DNA of 64,000 nt, from assembly GCF_001661915.1 (NCBI RefSeq), contig NZ_LYWY01000037.1, positions 1 through 64,000 of the forward strand, written 5' to 3'. The position numbers and the translations under genes are program-made. The notes below the pieces were generated by a model. It was not told where the DNA came from and made no database searches. It was given only the letters and a program-made list of their open reading frames with translations. The stretch comes from Croceicoccus pelagius (GTDB lineage Bacteria; Pseudomonadota; Alphaproteobacteria; Sphingomonadales; Sphingomonadaceae). Position 1 is the first letter of the stretch; the number at the start of each line of letters is the position of its first letter. Below, one piece after another: positions 33,598 through 43,202 of this stretch.

Positions 33598-34968
33598 ATG
33601 CAAAGAACCCTGTTCAAACCGCTGGCGTACATCGCCATGCTTCTCGCGCTCGCTCTTCTGGGCGCGCGGCCCGCGCTTGCCCAGTCGGTGCTGCGCGATG
33701 CCGAGACCGAGGCGCTTTTGAAAGACATGAGCGCGCCGATCATCGCGGCCGCGGGGCTTGAACCCAATAATGTAGATATCGTCCTCCTCGACGAACCGTC
33801 GGTAAACGCCTTCGTCGCGGGCGGGCAGGCGATTTACATTCATTCGGGCCTTATCAACGAGGCGGATTCGGCGCTGCAGGTACAGGGCGTGATCGCGCAC
33901 GAACTGGGCCACATCACCGGCGGCCACGTCATCAATTTTTCCCAAGGCGCGAAAGCGGCCAGCAACATCTCGATCATCTCGCTCCTGCTCGGCGCGGCGG
34001 CGGCCGTCGCGGGCGGCGGCGAAGCGGCGATGGGCGTGATCGCGGCAGGCCAGCAGGCGGCGATGGGCAAGTTCCTTGCCTTCACGCGCGGGCAGGAATC
34101 GGCGGCAGACCTTGCCGGCGCGCAGTACCTTTCGGGCGCGGGGCTTTCGGGCCGCGGCTCGCTCGAATTCTTCCAGAAGCTGCAGGCACTGGAACACCGC
34201 GCTGGCTATTTCGCGAAAGAGGAAGACACCTTCTTCCGTACCCACCCCTTGTCGCGCGACCGTATCGAGACGCTGACCGCGGTCTATGAAAAGGACCCGG
34301 CGTGGAACATGCCCTCCGATCCGCGGATCGAGGAACGCTTCCGCCGCGTGAAGGCCAAGCTCTACGGCTATCAGGCAGAGCCCAAGGCCACGCTCGTCGC
34401 CTATCCCGAAACCGACAAGTCCATCGCCGGCCACTATGCCCGCGCCTTTGCCCGCAACAAGGAAGCGCTGATCGGCCAGTCGGTCCAGGAGATCGATGCC
34501 CTGATCGCGGCAGAGCCGGAGAATCCCTACTTCCTCGAACTGAAGGGTCAGGTCCTGCTCGAATCGGGCAAGCCCGCCGAAGCGCTAGACCCGCTGCGCC
34601 GCGCGGTTGAGCTTTCTGGCAATGAACCGCTGATCGCGACGATGTTCGGTCATGCGCTTATCGCGACCGAGGACCGCAGCCACTACGAAGAGGCCGAAGG
34701 CATCCTGCGCACCGCCGTCGCGCGCGATCGCTACAACCCGACCGCGTGGTACCTGCTGGGCCGTATCTATGGCGAGCGCGGCGATACCCCGCGTGCGCGC
34801 CTCGCCAGCGCCGAACAGCAGATGCTCACCGGCAGGCCGCAATCGGCCTTGCAGAACGCTTCGGCGGCAGAAGCCGGGCTTCCGGCAGAGACCGTCGACT
34901 GGCTGCGCGCGCAGGATATCAAGCTCGAGGCGCGGGCCATCATTGAACAGCAGAAGAAGCGCAGGTAA
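33598..34968 (+). CDS. M48 family metalloprotease with TPR repeats
   Basis: The 456-residue periplasmic protein resembles BepA/YfgC, which maintains outer-membrane assembly. It has a signal peptide (1-29, ending ALAQ), the zinc site H101-E-L-G-H105 within AHELGHITGGHV, and a downstream Glu in GQESAADLAGAQYL. C-terminal TPR units follow (about 300-450). It is 9 bp upstream of the DsbA-like gene, pointing to an envelope-protein folding operon. Confidence 0.92.
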   Translation: MQRTLFKPLAYIAMLLALALLGARPALAQSVLRDAETEALLKDMSAPIIAAAGLEPNNVDIVLLDEPSVNAFVAGGQAIYIHSGLINEADSALQVQGVIAHELGHITGGHVINFSQGAKAASNISIISLLLGAAAAVAGGGEAAMGVIAAGQQAAMGKFLAFTRGQESAADLAGAQYLSGAGLSGRGSLEFFQKLQALEHRAGYFAKEEDTFFRTHPLSRDRIETLTAVYEKDPAWNMPSDPRIEERFRRVKAKLYGYQAEPKATLVAYPETDKSIAGHYARAFARNKEALIGQSVQEIDALIAAEPENPYFLELKGQVLLESGKPAEALDPLRRAVELSGNEPLIATMFGHALIATEDRSHYEEAEGILRTAVARDRYNPTAWYLLGRIYGERGDTPRARLASAEQQMLTGRPQSALQNASAAEAGLPAETVDWLRAQDIKLEARAIIEQQKKRR

Positions 34969-34977
34969 AACCAACCC

Positions 34978-35754
34978 ATGAACCTTGCTGCCAAGCCTTT
35001 CCGCCTGACCGCCGCGATCATTGCGATCGTCCTCGCTGTCGCCGCCGCCATTTGGGTCGTCACTGCCCGTGGAGCATCCCCGGAAAGCGAGGCGGACGCC
35101 GCCGTTCGCGCCGCCGGGTTCGACCCGGAAGAGCGCGCCGCGATCGAGGCGCTGGTGCGCAACTACCTGCTCGAAAATCCCGAAATCCTGCCCGAAGTCG
35201 TCGACCGGCTCCGCGAAAAGCAGGCTGAAGAGGCGATGGCCGGCATTCAGGAACAGCTCTTCACGCCTTATCCGGGTGCCTATCTCGGCAATCCGCAGGG
35301 CACGAAAGTCCTTGTCGAATTCAGCGACTATGCCTGCGGCTTCTGCAAGAAGTCGGTCGAGGCCGTGGACGAACTCATTGCCGAAGACCCCAACCTGAAG
35401 GTCGTGATCCGCGAATTCCCGATCCTGTCGCAGGGCAGCGTCGATGCCGCCAAGATGGCGCTCGCCGCCGCGCACCAGGGCAAGTACGAGGAATTCCACA
35501 AGGCGATGTACGACATCGGCAAGCCCACGCCCGAAAATATCGAGAAGGCCGCACGCGAGGCCGGTCTCGATATCGGGATGGCGAAGAAGGCGGCTGCCAG
35601 CAACGCCATCGCCGCCGAAATCGAGGCGAACCGCGCTTTTGCCAACCAGCTTCAGTTCGACGGCACGCCCGCATGGGTGACGCAGGACCAGACCCTGCAG
35701 GGCGCAGTCGGCAAGGCTGCCCTTGCCAGTGCGCTCTCCGGCAAGGGCGGCTAA
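34978..35754 (+). CDS. DsbA family thiol:disulfide oxidoreductase-like protein
   Basis: The 258-residue protein has a signal anchor (10-29), a helical N-terminal segment (residues 42-92), and a thioredoxin fold with C120-G-F-C123 in DYACGFCKKS. The cis-Pro loop is in QFDGTPAWV. This arrangement matches ScsC/DsbA-like proteins with an N-terminal oligomerisation stalk. It acts on periplasmic disulfides. Co-location with the M48 protease is consistent with envelope quality control. Confidence 0.9.
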   Translation: MNLAAKPFRLTAAIIAIVLAVAAAIWVVTARGASPESEADAAVRAAGFDPEERAAIEALVRNYLLENPEILPEVVDRLREKQAEEAMAGIQEQLFTPYPGAYLGNPQGTKVLVEFSDYACGFCKKSVEAVDELIAEDPNLKVVIREFPILSQGSVDAAKMALAAAHQGKYEEFHKAMYDIGKPTPENIEKAAREAGLDIGMAKKAAASNAIAAEIEANRAFANQLQFDGTPAWVTQDQTLQGAVGKAALASALSGKGG

Positions 35755-35933
35755 ACGGCTCGTCTCACCCGATCGGCAGCGCGGCCTGGCGTTTATGACA
35801 GGCCCGCCTTCTTCACGACCGTCCCGATGATCGCCAACACGGACGCATGATACGTGCCGGGCGCAAGCCGTGGTCGATTCTTGGGCCCGCCGGAGTGCTG
35901 TCGCGCGACACGCGATTGCGCTATCAGTCGGGT

Positions 35934-37151
35934 ATGTCCGTCCTTCCCGTCGCCCCCGTACCCTTCTTTGCCGACAAGAACCGCGCGTTCTGGCGCCTTC
36001 AAGCCCTGGGCTGGGGCGGTGCGATGGTGCTGCGCGCGATGTCCAGCCTCGCGAATGCACAGCCGTTCACGTTCCTCGTACTTGTCTTCCTTGCGACGGT
36101 CACGGGCTTCTCGCTCAGCCTCATACTTTCGGTCATCTATCGCAACCTGATGAACCGCCGCGCGATCGTGACATGGGGCGTCACCGCGATCGTTCTGGCA
36201 ACGGCGGTAGGCGTCTATGCCTTCATCGATTCTTGGGTCATCTCCCTCTACCGGCCCAGTGCCGAACCCAATTTCGCGCAGCTATTCCTTGGCGTGTTCT
36301 ACCTCGACCTGACGCTGCTCGGCGCATGGTCCGCGCTTTATTATGCGATCAATTTCTACCTGCAGGTGGAAGAGGCGAACGATCGCCTGCTGGACATGGA
36401 AAACCAGGCGACGAGCGCGCAGCTTGCGATGCTGCGGTATCAGCTCAATCCGCATTTCCTGTTCAACACGCTGAACTCGATCTCGACACTCGTGCTGCTC
36501 AAACAGACGGAACCGGCCAATGCCATGCTTTCGCGGCTGTCGAGCTTCCTGCGTTACACGCTGGTAAACCAGCCGACAGGGCGCGTGACGGTTTCCCAGG
36601 AAATCGACACGCTCAAACTGTACCTCGATATCGAGCGGATGCGGTTCGAGGAGCGCCTGCGCACCCGTTTCGACATCGCGCCCGGCGTTGCGGGCGCATT
36701 GCTGCCATCGCTGCTGCTGCAACCGTTGGTCGAGAACGCGATCAAGTACGCGGTCAGCGCCCAGGAATCGGGCGCAGAAATCACCGTGAAGGCCGAACGC
36801 ATCGGCGAGATGCTGCGCATTACCGTGTCCGATACCGGCCCCGGCATTCCGCGCGGCAAGAGGCCGGAAGACGTGATCGGCGTAGCCCACGGCGAAGGGA
36901 TGCATTCCACCGGCGTCGGCCTTGCGAACATCAGCGAAAGGCTGGCGCAGGCCTATGGGGACGATCAACGCTTCGAGATCGTGTCGCGCCCGCAGGACGG
37001 GTTTTCCGTCATAATCACAATTCCGTTCGACACCGAACCTGACGAGGAAGACGAGGCGTACGAAGGCAAGAAGGGCGCAGGGGCGCCCGCCATCGGCCGC
37101 CGGATCGCTGAAACCTTGTCGTCCGCTACCCGTTTATCGTCAAACACGTGA
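35934..37151 (+). CDS. LytS-type sensor histidine kinase
   Basis: This 405-residue kinase has about four transmembrane helices (22-140), then the His_kinase domain with H174 in YQLNPHFLFNTLNSIS, followed by HATPase_c (LQPLVENAIKYA and SDTGPGIP). The start MSVLPVAP at 35934 is preferred because the 29 residues upstream look non-coding. It is 16 bp before a LytTR regulator, forming a two-component system. The signal is unknown. Confidence 0.92.
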   Translation: MSVLPVAPVPFFADKNRAFWRLQALGWGGAMVLRAMSSLANAQPFTFLVLVFLATVTGFSLSLILSVIYRNLMNRRAIVTWGVTAIVLATAVGVYAFIDSWVISLYRPSAEPNFAQLFLGVFYLDLTLLGAWSALYYAINFYLQVEEANDRLLDMENQATSAQLAMLRYQLNPHFLFNTLNSISTLVLLKQTEPANAMLSRLSSFLRYTLVNQPTGRVTVSQEIDTLKLYLDIERMRFEERLRTRFDIAPGVAGALLPSLLLQPLVENAIKYAVSAQESGAEITVKAERIGEMLRITVSDTGPGIPRGKRPEDVIGVAHGEGMHSTGVGLANISERLAQAYGDDQRFEIVSRPQDGFSVIITIPFDTEPDEEDEAYEGKKGAGAPAIGRRIAETLSSATRLSSNT

Positions 37152-37167
37152 CAGGATTCCAATTCCC

Positions 37168-37965
37168 ATGACCATCAGAACCATTCTGGTCGACGACGAA
37201 AAGCTCGCCATTCAGGGCCTTCAGGTCCGGCTTGAGCCTTTCTCCGACATCGAGGTGATCGCCACTTGCGCCAACGGGCGCGAGGCGATCCGCGCCATCA
37301 AGACCGAGAAGCCCGATCTCGTGTTTCTCGACATCCAGATGCCCGGCTTCGACGGTTTTTCCGTTGTGAAGGGCGTGATGGACGTCGATCCGCCGCTGTT
37401 CATCTTCGTCACCGCCTATTCGGAACATGCCTTGAAGGCATTCGAGGCGAATGCGGTCGACTACCTGATGAAACCGGTCGAGGAAGACCGCCTTGCCGAT
37501 GCCATCGAACGTGCACGCACGCGAATCAACGAACGCAAGGGGCTTGAGGAAGTCGAAAAGCTCAAGAACGTGCTGGCCGAAGTCGCGCCCGACGCGATGG
37601 ACCAGATGCCGGACGAGGATATCGCCGCCGATGGCCGCTACGAAAAGATGCTGAACGTTAAGGATCGCGGCCAGATCTTCCGCGTCGACGTCGACACGAT
37701 CGAGCATATCGAGGCTGCGGGCGACTACATGGTGATCTCGACCGGAGAGAACTCGCTGGTCCTGCGCGAAACGATGAAGGACCTCGAACGCCGCCTCGAC
37801 CCGCGCGCTTTCCAGCGTGTCCACCGTTCCACCATCGTCAACCTCAACCAGGTCCGCCAGGTGAAGCCGCACACCAACGGCGAATGCTTCCTCGTGCTCG
37901 ATTCCGGTGCCGAGGTGAAGGTCAGCCGCAGCTACCGCGACGTCGTTGCGCGCTTCGTGCATTGA
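37168..37965 (+). CDS. LytTR-family response regulator
   Basis: The 265-residue regulator has a receiver domain (1-125) with phosphorylatable D55, T82 and K102, and a C-terminal LytTR DNA-binding domain (about 165-263, IEHIEAAGDYMVI, then QRVHRSTIVNLNQV). It pairs with the adjacent LytS-type kinase. LytTR regulators bind paired direct repeats; no target site was located here. Confidence 0.93.
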   Translation: MTIRTILVDDEKLAIQGLQVRLEPFSDIEVIATCANGREAIRAIKTEKPDLVFLDIQMPGFDGFSVVKGVMDVDPPLFIFVTAYSEHALKAFEANAVDYLMKPVEEDRLADAIERARTRINERKGLEEVEKLKNVLAEVAPDAMDQMPDEDIAADGRYEKMLNVKDRGQIFRVDVDTIEHIEAAGDYMVISTGENSLVLRETMKDLERRLDPRAFQRVHRSTIVNLNQVRQVKPHTNGECFLVLDSGAEVKVSRSYRDVVARFVH

Positions 37966-37972
37966 TTTGTGT

Positions 37973-37992
37973 GCCCGACCTTCGGGTCGGGC
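37973..37992 (+). terminator. UUCG-tetraloop hairpin after the LytTR gene
   Basis: GCCCGACC (37973-37980), TTCG, GGTCGGGC (37985-37992): a perfect 8-bp stem with an extra-stable tetraloop, 8 bp past the stop. No T-run follows directly, so termination may be incomplete or Rho-assisted. Confidence 0.6.
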
Positions 37993-38158
37993 GCCCTCAA
38001 ACGCCGCAGTTGTTTGTTTGGCCTCAAGCGCCGGCGGGGCCATCCGGCCCCTTGGCTTTCCTCGCATAGGCTCGGGCGGCCGTTCGGCCTTGCGGGTGTC
38101 GCTTCGCGCCCCGATTTCAGCACTTGCTCTCAGTTAGAGTTCTACGCAAAGGCACTTC

Positions 38159-39016
38159 ATGACTTTCTCGCTTCCCGGCTTCGACCTTGACCGCTTCGTC
38201 CGCGAAACTCTTGCGGAGGATCTTGGCGAGGGCCTGCCGGACGGCGGGCATGACGTGACTTCTGAGAGCGTGATTCCCGCAGACGCGCGCTTCTCCGGCG
38301 TGATGGACAGCCGCGATGCGATTACCGTCGCGGGCCTGCCGATTGCCGCAGCGTTCTTCCGCGCGCTCGACCCCACTTGTTCGATCGAGGTGCTGATCGC
38401 CGATGGCGAGACGGTCGAAGGCGGGACCGACCTCATGCGCCTGTCGGGCAATGCCCGCGCGCTGCTGACGGCAGAGCGTAGTGCACTGAACACAGTGCAG
38501 CACTTGTCTGGCATCGCGACGATGACCGCGACTTACGTTGCCGCGATGGATGGCCACGCGACCCTGCTAGATACGCGCAAGACCATTCCGGGCCTTCGCC
38601 ACCTCGAAAAATACGCCACCCGCATGGGCGGCGCGCAGAACCACCGCATGGGGCTGTGGGACGCGGCGATGATCAAGGATAACCACGTCGCCGTGGCAGG
38701 CTCCGTCAGCGAAGCCGTCGCCCGCGCCGTGCGCGCGGGAGTTCAGAACATCATCTGCGAAGTCGACCGCATCGACCAGATCGAACCCGCGCTGGACGCG
38801 GGCGCGACGCATCTCCTGCTCGACAACATGGGGCCGGACACGCTGCGAAAGGCCGTGGCGCTGATCGACGGGCGCGTGCCGGCAGAAGCTTCGGGCGGTG
38901 TCAATCTCGACACCATCGGCCCGATCGCGGCGACAGGCGTGACCTACGTCTCGGTAGGCCGCCTGACACAAAGCGCACCTGCCGCCGACATCGGGCTTGA
39001 TTTCCAGCCACTTTAG
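38159..39016 (+). CDS. nadC: nicotinate-nucleotide diphosphorylase (carboxylating)
   Basis: This 285-residue enzyme converts quinolinate and PRPP to nicotinate mononucleotide in de novo NAD synthesis. Recognisable segments are the N-terminal LAEDLGEGLPDGGHDVTSES, the middle LDTRKTIPGLRHLEKYATRMGG, then NHRMGLWDAAMIKDNH, and the C-terminal EASGGVNLDTIGPIAATGV. The PRPP and quinolinate-binding Arg/Lys residues are present. It is complete, in the plus direction, and without obvious operon partners. Confidence 0.95.
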   Translation: MTFSLPGFDLDRFVRETLAEDLGEGLPDGGHDVTSESVIPADARFSGVMDSRDAITVAGLPIAAAFFRALDPTCSIEVLIADGETVEGGTDLMRLSGNARALLTAERSALNTVQHLSGIATMTATYVAAMDGHATLLDTRKTIPGLRHLEKYATRMGGAQNHRMGLWDAAMIKDNHVAVAGSVSEAVARAVRAGVQNIICEVDRIDQIEPALDAGATHLLLDNMGPDTLRKAVALIDGRVPAEASGGVNLDTIGPIAATGVTYVSVGRLTQSAPAADIGLDFQPL

Positions 39017-39068
39017 GGGGTTTGCTGTCTCAAAGCGGATTGGCAGCTAACGACCCTAATTGCGGACA

Positions 39069-40028
39069 TTATCCCTTGGCGACTTTCGCGTTCAGACAGG
39101 ATAATTTGGCATCGAAAATATGGAGCAAGTGCGAGCGGGATTGTTCGTTCGAATGTACGACGATATCACTCCAGTTCTGGCCGTGCTCGCTCATCAATTC
39201 TAATAAAGCCAGGCACACATATAGTTCACAAACCTCGTCGTTCTCCAAGCCGGAAAAAGTCAGCCATGCTTGAATGTACTCCTGCGGTTGTCCGGCAACT
39301 AGCAGCATCGCAGAAGTCACCGCGATGACGTAACGCGGATCGCCGAAACAGAGATTTTCAACATCGATAATCCCCACTTTGCCGCCAATCGGATCAACGA
39401 TGACATTCTTTGTTGTTGTGTCATGCAGGAAGGCGATGGGCCGTATCTCAAGAAGGCGGTTCCGCATCGAATTGAGAGTTTCAGCGAGACGGTTCGCGTG
39501 GCAGTCGCCAAATAAGCCAGCGTGAGAAATGCGCTTACGCAGCCGCGCGAAGTCCTCATCGAGTAAGTCTGGCAAATTCCTGTGCTGCGCCGGCCCAATG
39601 CCCGTCACATAGCCAAATGTGCCAGCCGTGCTTAGTTGGCCTACGATTTTCTGGGCTTGCGCGACTTCATAAGCGACCTGTTTGCGCTGCGTCTCTGTCA
39701 ATGAATTGAGAATCTGTCCCAAGTCAGTGCCTGGAACTCTCTCCATCATGACCCAGGGAAGCCTGGCATCCAAATCCGAGGCAATGATCTCGGGTATGGG
39801 AACACCCATGGGCCGTAGTAAAGCGGTCATCTTCACGCTTGCCGCAAGGCTCTGCCTGCGATCATTCGCTCCGGCTTTGACGACCACGGCTGAGCCATCA
39901 TCGAGATGAACCTCGAAGACGTAGTGAACAAGTCCACTCGTGAACCGCCGGGTTTGGTCAGCCCTCTTGCCAGTTACCTGCTGCGCAATGGCTTCGGCAT
40001 AGGAGGCCGTAGGGTGAACTTCTGCCAT
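39069..40028 (-). CDS. aminoglycoside phosphotransferase (APH) family protein
   Basis: The 319-residue protein is an APH/choline-kinase-fold phosphotransferase. The N-lobe has VVVKAGANDRR (lysine for ATP), and the catalytic loop reads FLHDTTTKNVIVD with the metal-binding segment GIIDVENLCFGDP. The substrate is unknown and antibiotic inactivation should not be assumed. Codon use is less GC-rich than in nadC and tadA on either side, which suggests a later acquisition. Confidence 0.82.
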   Translation of the reverse strand: MAEVHPTASYAEAIAQQVTGKRADQTRRFTSGLVHYVFEVHLDDGSAVVVKAGANDRRQSLAASVKMTALLRPMGVPIPEIIASDLDARLPWVMMERVPGTDLGQILNSLTETQRKQVAYEVAQAQKIVGQLSTAGTFGYVTGIGPAQHRNLPDLLDEDFARLRKRISHAGLFGDCHANRLAETLNSMRNRLLEIRPIAFLHDTTTKNVIVDPIGGKVGIIDVENLCFGDPRYVIAVTSAMLLVAGQPQEYIQAWLTFSGLENDEVCELYVCLALLELMSEHGQNWSDIVVHSNEQSRSHLLHIFDAKLSCLNAKVAKG

Positions 40029-40136
40029 CTGGAAACGCTAGGATTGAGACAGGGCATAAGCAATCTGGAACGTCAGCTACCCACCCCATAGCAGCCAACC
40101 GGCGCCCTCTTAGATAATCCCGAAAGCTGCCGCTCC

Positions 40137-40604
40137 CTAACGCCGCTCGCGAAAGAACCCGCGCAGCAGGTCCGCCGCTTCCGATTCGCCAATCCCTGCA
40201 TAGACCTCGGGCCGGTGCAGGCAGCCCGCCTGCTCGAAGGTCCGGCACCCGTGTTCTACCGCGCCGCCCTTGGGATCGGACGCCCCGTAATAGACCCGCG
40301 CGATTCGGGCGTGGGCGATGGCGCCAGCGCACATGGGGCACGGTTCCAACGTTACATAGAGGTCGCAGCCCGTCAGCCTATCGTCACCCAGCGCCTGTGC
40401 CGCGCGGCGAATCGCCAGCATCTCGGCATGGGCGGTCGGGTCTTTCAACGCGCGGGGGGCATTGTGGGCGCTGGCGACAATCGCCCCGTCCCTCACGATG
40501 ACCGCGCCCACCGGCACTTCGCCAGCCTGCGCGGCCTTGCGCGCTTCGTCCAGCGCGGCCTGCATCGCGGGGGGAAGCGGCCATCGTTTCGCGGTTTCAC
40601 TCAT
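40137..40604 (-). CDS. tadA: tRNA-specific adenosine deaminase / nucleoside deaminase
   Basis: This 155-residue cytidine-deaminase-fold protein makes inosine at tRNA wobble A34, essential for reading CGN in bacteria. The zinc site is H59-A-E61 and E87-P-C89-P-M-C92, and the substrate loop is VPVGAVIV plus [13 protein letters not shown]. The start MSETAKRW at 40604 fits the family better than an upstream ATG. The combination of motifs and length favours TadA over guanine deaminase. Confidence 0.9.
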   Translation of the reverse strand: MSETAKRWPLPPAMQAALDEARKAAQAGEVPVGAVIVRDGAIVASAHNAPRALKDPTAHAEMLAIRRAAQALGDDRLTGCDLYVTLEPCPMCAGAIAHARIARVYYGASDPKGGAVEHGCRTFEQAGCLHRPEVYAGIGESEAADLLRGFFRERR

Positions 40605-40759
40605 TTCATTCGCCGACTTGCCCGAATCGCGAGAATGCGGCAATGGGACCTCGCACCGGAAACGGTTCAGCGCCCGTTTGCTTGACGGACGGGCCTGTCG
40701 CCGCTATGCGCGCCGCTTTCCGATTACGGATTCACTGTTTTACAAGCGAGTTTATAGCC

Positions 40760-41047
40760 ATGTCGCGCATCTGCGAACTGACCGGCAAGGGTCGCCAGGT
40801 CGGCCACAATGTGAGCCACGCCAACAACAAGACCAAGCGCGTCTTTCTGCCGAACCTGCAGAACGTCACGCTGCTGAGCGAAAAGCTCGAGCGCGGCTAC
40901 AAGTTCCGCGTCTCGACGCATGGTCTGCGCTCGGTCGAGCACAACGGCGGTCTCGACAACTGGCTGCTGAAGACCAGCGATGCCAAGCTGTCGGCACGCG
41001 CGCTCAAGGTGAAGCGCGAGCTGAAGAAGGCTGCAGCCGCAGCCTGA
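40760..41047 (+). CDS. rpmB: 50S ribosomal protein L28
   Basis: The 95-residue product ([20 protein letters not shown], then [17 protein letters not shown]) is L28 of the large ribosomal subunit, in the alphaproteobacterial long form. The start is set by the invariant MSR-C-ELTGK. It lies upstream of a strong shared terminator and is divergent from tadA. Confidence 0.97.
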   Translation: MSRICELTGKGRQVGHNVSHANNKTKRVFLPNLQNVTLLSEKLERGYKFRVSTHGLRSVEHNGGLDNWLLKTSDAKLSARALKVKRELKKAAAAA

Positions 41048-41073
41048 TTTCTCCCGCAAGGGAAAGATGAAGA

Positions 41074-41103
41074 AGCGCCCGCGACTATCGCAGGGCGCTT
41101 TTT
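41074..41103. terminator. Rho-independent terminator, bidirectional between rpmB and esterase gene
   Basis: AGCGCCC (41074-41080) and GGGCGCT (41093-41099) form a 7-bp stem followed by five Ts. It ends rpmB. The convergent esterase gene's stop codon falls inside the loop region, so the hairpin may also terminate the opposite transcript. Confidence 0.8.
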
Positions 41104-42071
41104 CGCGTTTCCAGCTTCAGCAGGATCGTGCTCTGCATGACTTGCGCGTCGTTGCTGTCGGACACGACCCAGATGGTCAGAGCGCCGTCTGCGCCTTCCT
41201 CGACCGCCATGCCTTCGAAATTGTCGGAAATCCCGGGTCCGCCGATTCGCCCGATCAACCGCGCATCGACCCGGCTGGCAGGCTTCGCATCCGCCAGATC
41301 GAAAGCGTAGAGCGCACTTTCGAAACGGAACGGCAGGCCGAAACTGCGGCCCAGTACGAGTACGGTGCCATCGGACAGCACCGCCGCCTCCACCGGGCGC
41401 AACCCGTCGGGCATGGCGACATGAAAGAGCCAAGGTTCGGGTGCCTCGACAGGGTCGCTATCGAACATCAGGCCGGGAAACGTCCCGTGGCGACCGTCTT
41501 CGCGACCTTCTCCAATCACCATAAACCGCCCGTCCGGAGTGCGCGCCAGCGTTTCCGGACCGCGCAGGGGCGACCAGTCCGACATGGCTGCGGGCCGGAC
41601 CGTTTTCGGCTTTTCGCCTACCTCGCCCAGACGGGAGATCATGTTCTGGTTTTCGCGGGCGAACCATGTGGTGCCGCCCTCGTCGATGACGATCGCTTCC
41701 GAATCGACCACGGCAAAGCCGCCCGAGCCATCGGGCACCAAGGCCCGTGCCGTGGCGGTGTCCCCTTCGCCGGGTTTCGGCATGGTGATAAGCAAGCCGC
41801 GATCGCTGACGGCAGCCAGTCTGCCGTCAGCAGTAAGCGCAAGGCCGGACAATGAATGAAACTCGCTCGCCTCGCCGGTCAGCCGCCATGCGCCGGCCAG
41901 TTTCAGCGGGCCTGCCTCGTCCAGCGCGGCGCCCTCTATAGGCTCCGCCGCGACCGGAAAATCGAACAGGATGCGCGTGCCGCGAGGAACCGTGCGGTCC
42001 GGCACGAACAGGATCAGCCACACGAGCAGCAGCAGGGCCAGAAGCCCGCCTGCCCGCGCGATTCGTGTCAT
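41085..42071 (-). CDS. esterase-like activity of phytase family protein
   Basis: The 328-residue protein has an N-terminal membrane anchor or signal (IARAGGLLALLLLVWLILFV) and a beta-propeller of the phytase-like esterase family (GLALTADGRLAAVSDRG, SEAIVIDEGGTTWFARE, GPETLARTPDGRFMVIGEG). The ATG at 42071 overlaps the preceding M23 stop by one base. It is the last gene of a minus-strand run from xseA. The true substrate is unknown. Confidence 0.82.
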   Translation of the reverse strand: MTRIARAGGLLALLLLVWLILFVPDRTVPRGTRILFDFPVAAEPIEGAALDEAGPLKLAGAWRLTGEASEFHSLSGLALTADGRLAAVSDRGLLITMPKPGEGDTATARALVPDGSGGFAVVDSEAIVIDEGGTTWFARENQNMISRLGEVGEKPKTVRPAAMSDWSPLRGPETLARTPDGRFMVIGEGREDGRHGTFPGLMFDSDPVEAPEPWLFHVAMPDGLRPVEAAVLSDGTVLVLGRSFGLPFRFESALYAFDLADAKPASRVDARLIGRIGGPGISDNFEGMAVEEGADGALTIWVVSDSNDAQVMQSTILLKLETRKSALR

Positions 42072-42979
42072 CAGTTGCCCGTCGGCCCCGTGAAGAGCAG
42101 CGGATCGAGCCGCGCGTCGTTCCACTTCAGGCTCCAGTGCAGATGCGGCCCGGTGGCCCGCCCGCTGGAGCCGACGAGGCCAAGCCGCTGTCCCTGCTTC
42201 ACATGATCGCCTTCCTTCACGAAAAGCTGCTGCGAATGGAGGAACGCGCTGTTGAGGCCCATGCCGTGATCGATAATCAGCAGCTTGCCTTCGAGCGAGA
42301 AGTCATCGACCGCCAGAACCACGACACCGTCGGCAGGGGCCACGTAAGGCGTGCCCGCCCCCGGCGCGATGTCGATGCCCGAATGATAGCTGCCCGGTTC
42401 GCCGCGATAGATGCGTTGCGATCCGAACAGGCCGGAAACGCGGCCCTTGACCGGCCAGATAAAATCCTCGCGCCAGCCTTGCGCACCGGTGACTTTATCG
42501 CGCGAAGCGTTGATCGCCTCCAGCTCGGGCATGCGGCGCTTCATGAAGGCCTCGCTCGGCCCGCCGGTGCGGCGTGCGGCATTGATATGTTCGATCCGCC
42601 AGTCGCGCGGGCTGATCTGAAGCGGCTTTGTCACTTTGGACCCGTCGCTGCGGGTGGCGACCAGAGTCGCGATCGGCCCTGAATCGCGGTCGAACGCGGC
42701 AAGGAACTGCCCGTCGGCATCGACCGACACCGGGTCGCCGTTCAGCGTCAGCGAAGTCGTGCCCACCGGCGCATTGCCGCGAAGCCAGCCGCCTTGAGTC
42801 ATCTCGCCCGAAAGCGTGAAGACACCGGCAGGGAGAGCCTGCGAGGTAGGTGTAGGGGCCGGAGCCGGTTCGGGTGCCGCAGGGGCCGCTGCCTGCGCCT
42901 GTCCATCGGACGGTGGTACGACAGTGCAGCCGGTCAGCGCGGCGGCAAGGGCGAAGAAGGTAAGAGGCGCCCTGATCAT
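42071..42979 (-). CDS. M23 family metallopeptidase, lipoprotein
   Basis: The 302-residue protein is a lipoprotein (lipobox LTGC, C18) with a Pro/Ala linker and a C-terminal LytM/M23 domain. Zinc ligands are visible as H198-S-G-I-D202 and H278-L-H280, with H247 also conserved, so it should be an active peptidoglycan endopeptidase. It overlaps the DUF2093 gene by ATGA. The outer-membrane placement is inferred from the lipobox. Confidence 0.92.
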   Translation of the reverse strand: MIRAPLTFFALAAALTGCTVVPPSDGQAQAAAPAAPEPAPAPTPTSQALPAGVFTLSGEMTQGGWLRGNAPVGTTSLTLNGDPVSVDADGQFLAAFDRDSGPIATLVATRSDGSKVTKPLQISPRDWRIEHINAARRTGGPSEAFMKRRMPELEAINASRDKVTGAQGWREDFIWPVKGRVSGLFGSQRIYRGEPGSYHSGIDIAPGAGTPYVAPADGVVVLAVDDFSLEGKLLIIDHGMGLNSAFLHSQQLFVKEGDHVKQGQRLGLVGSSGRATGPHLHWSLKWNDARLDPLLFTGPTGN

Positions 42980-43170
42980 CCCTTCGGCGAAAGCCGCTCT
43001 GTCGCGATCTCACAAGTGGCGTAGGCTTCCTGACGCTCAACGCTCCAATAACGGAGCATGTCGAGCTGGATCGGAACGCCGGACACGGCGCACAGGACGT
43101 GGTCCCCCGCGCTCAGCTGGCGAAAGCCGTTGGGGCCGTAGATCAGGCGGGCCGGTTCTTTGGTACTCAT
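42976..43170 (-). CDS. DUF2093 domain-containing protein
   Basis: This 64-residue protein matches DUF2093 of alphaproteobacteria: ARLIYGPNGFRQLSAGDHVLCAVSG, then DMLRYWSVERQEAYAT (in pieces). The start at 43170 (MSTKEPAR) is preferred; two upstream in-frame Mets are possible. It is located between xseA and the M23 lipoprotein, sharing ATGA with the latter. Function is unknown; the family commonly sits in this context. Confidence 0.85.
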   Translation of the reverse strand: MSTKEPARLIYGPNGFRQLSAGDHVLCAVSGVPIQLDMLRYWSVERQEAYATCEIATERLSPKG

Positions 43171-43202
43171 CAACATGCAATCCAGATAGGCAAAGGAACC
43201 TG

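Noticed and set aside
34585-36060. A 491-codon minus-strand open frame across the DsbA-like gene and neighbours
   Set aside because: It crosses three real plus-strand genes with strong motifs and has a low-complexity translation.
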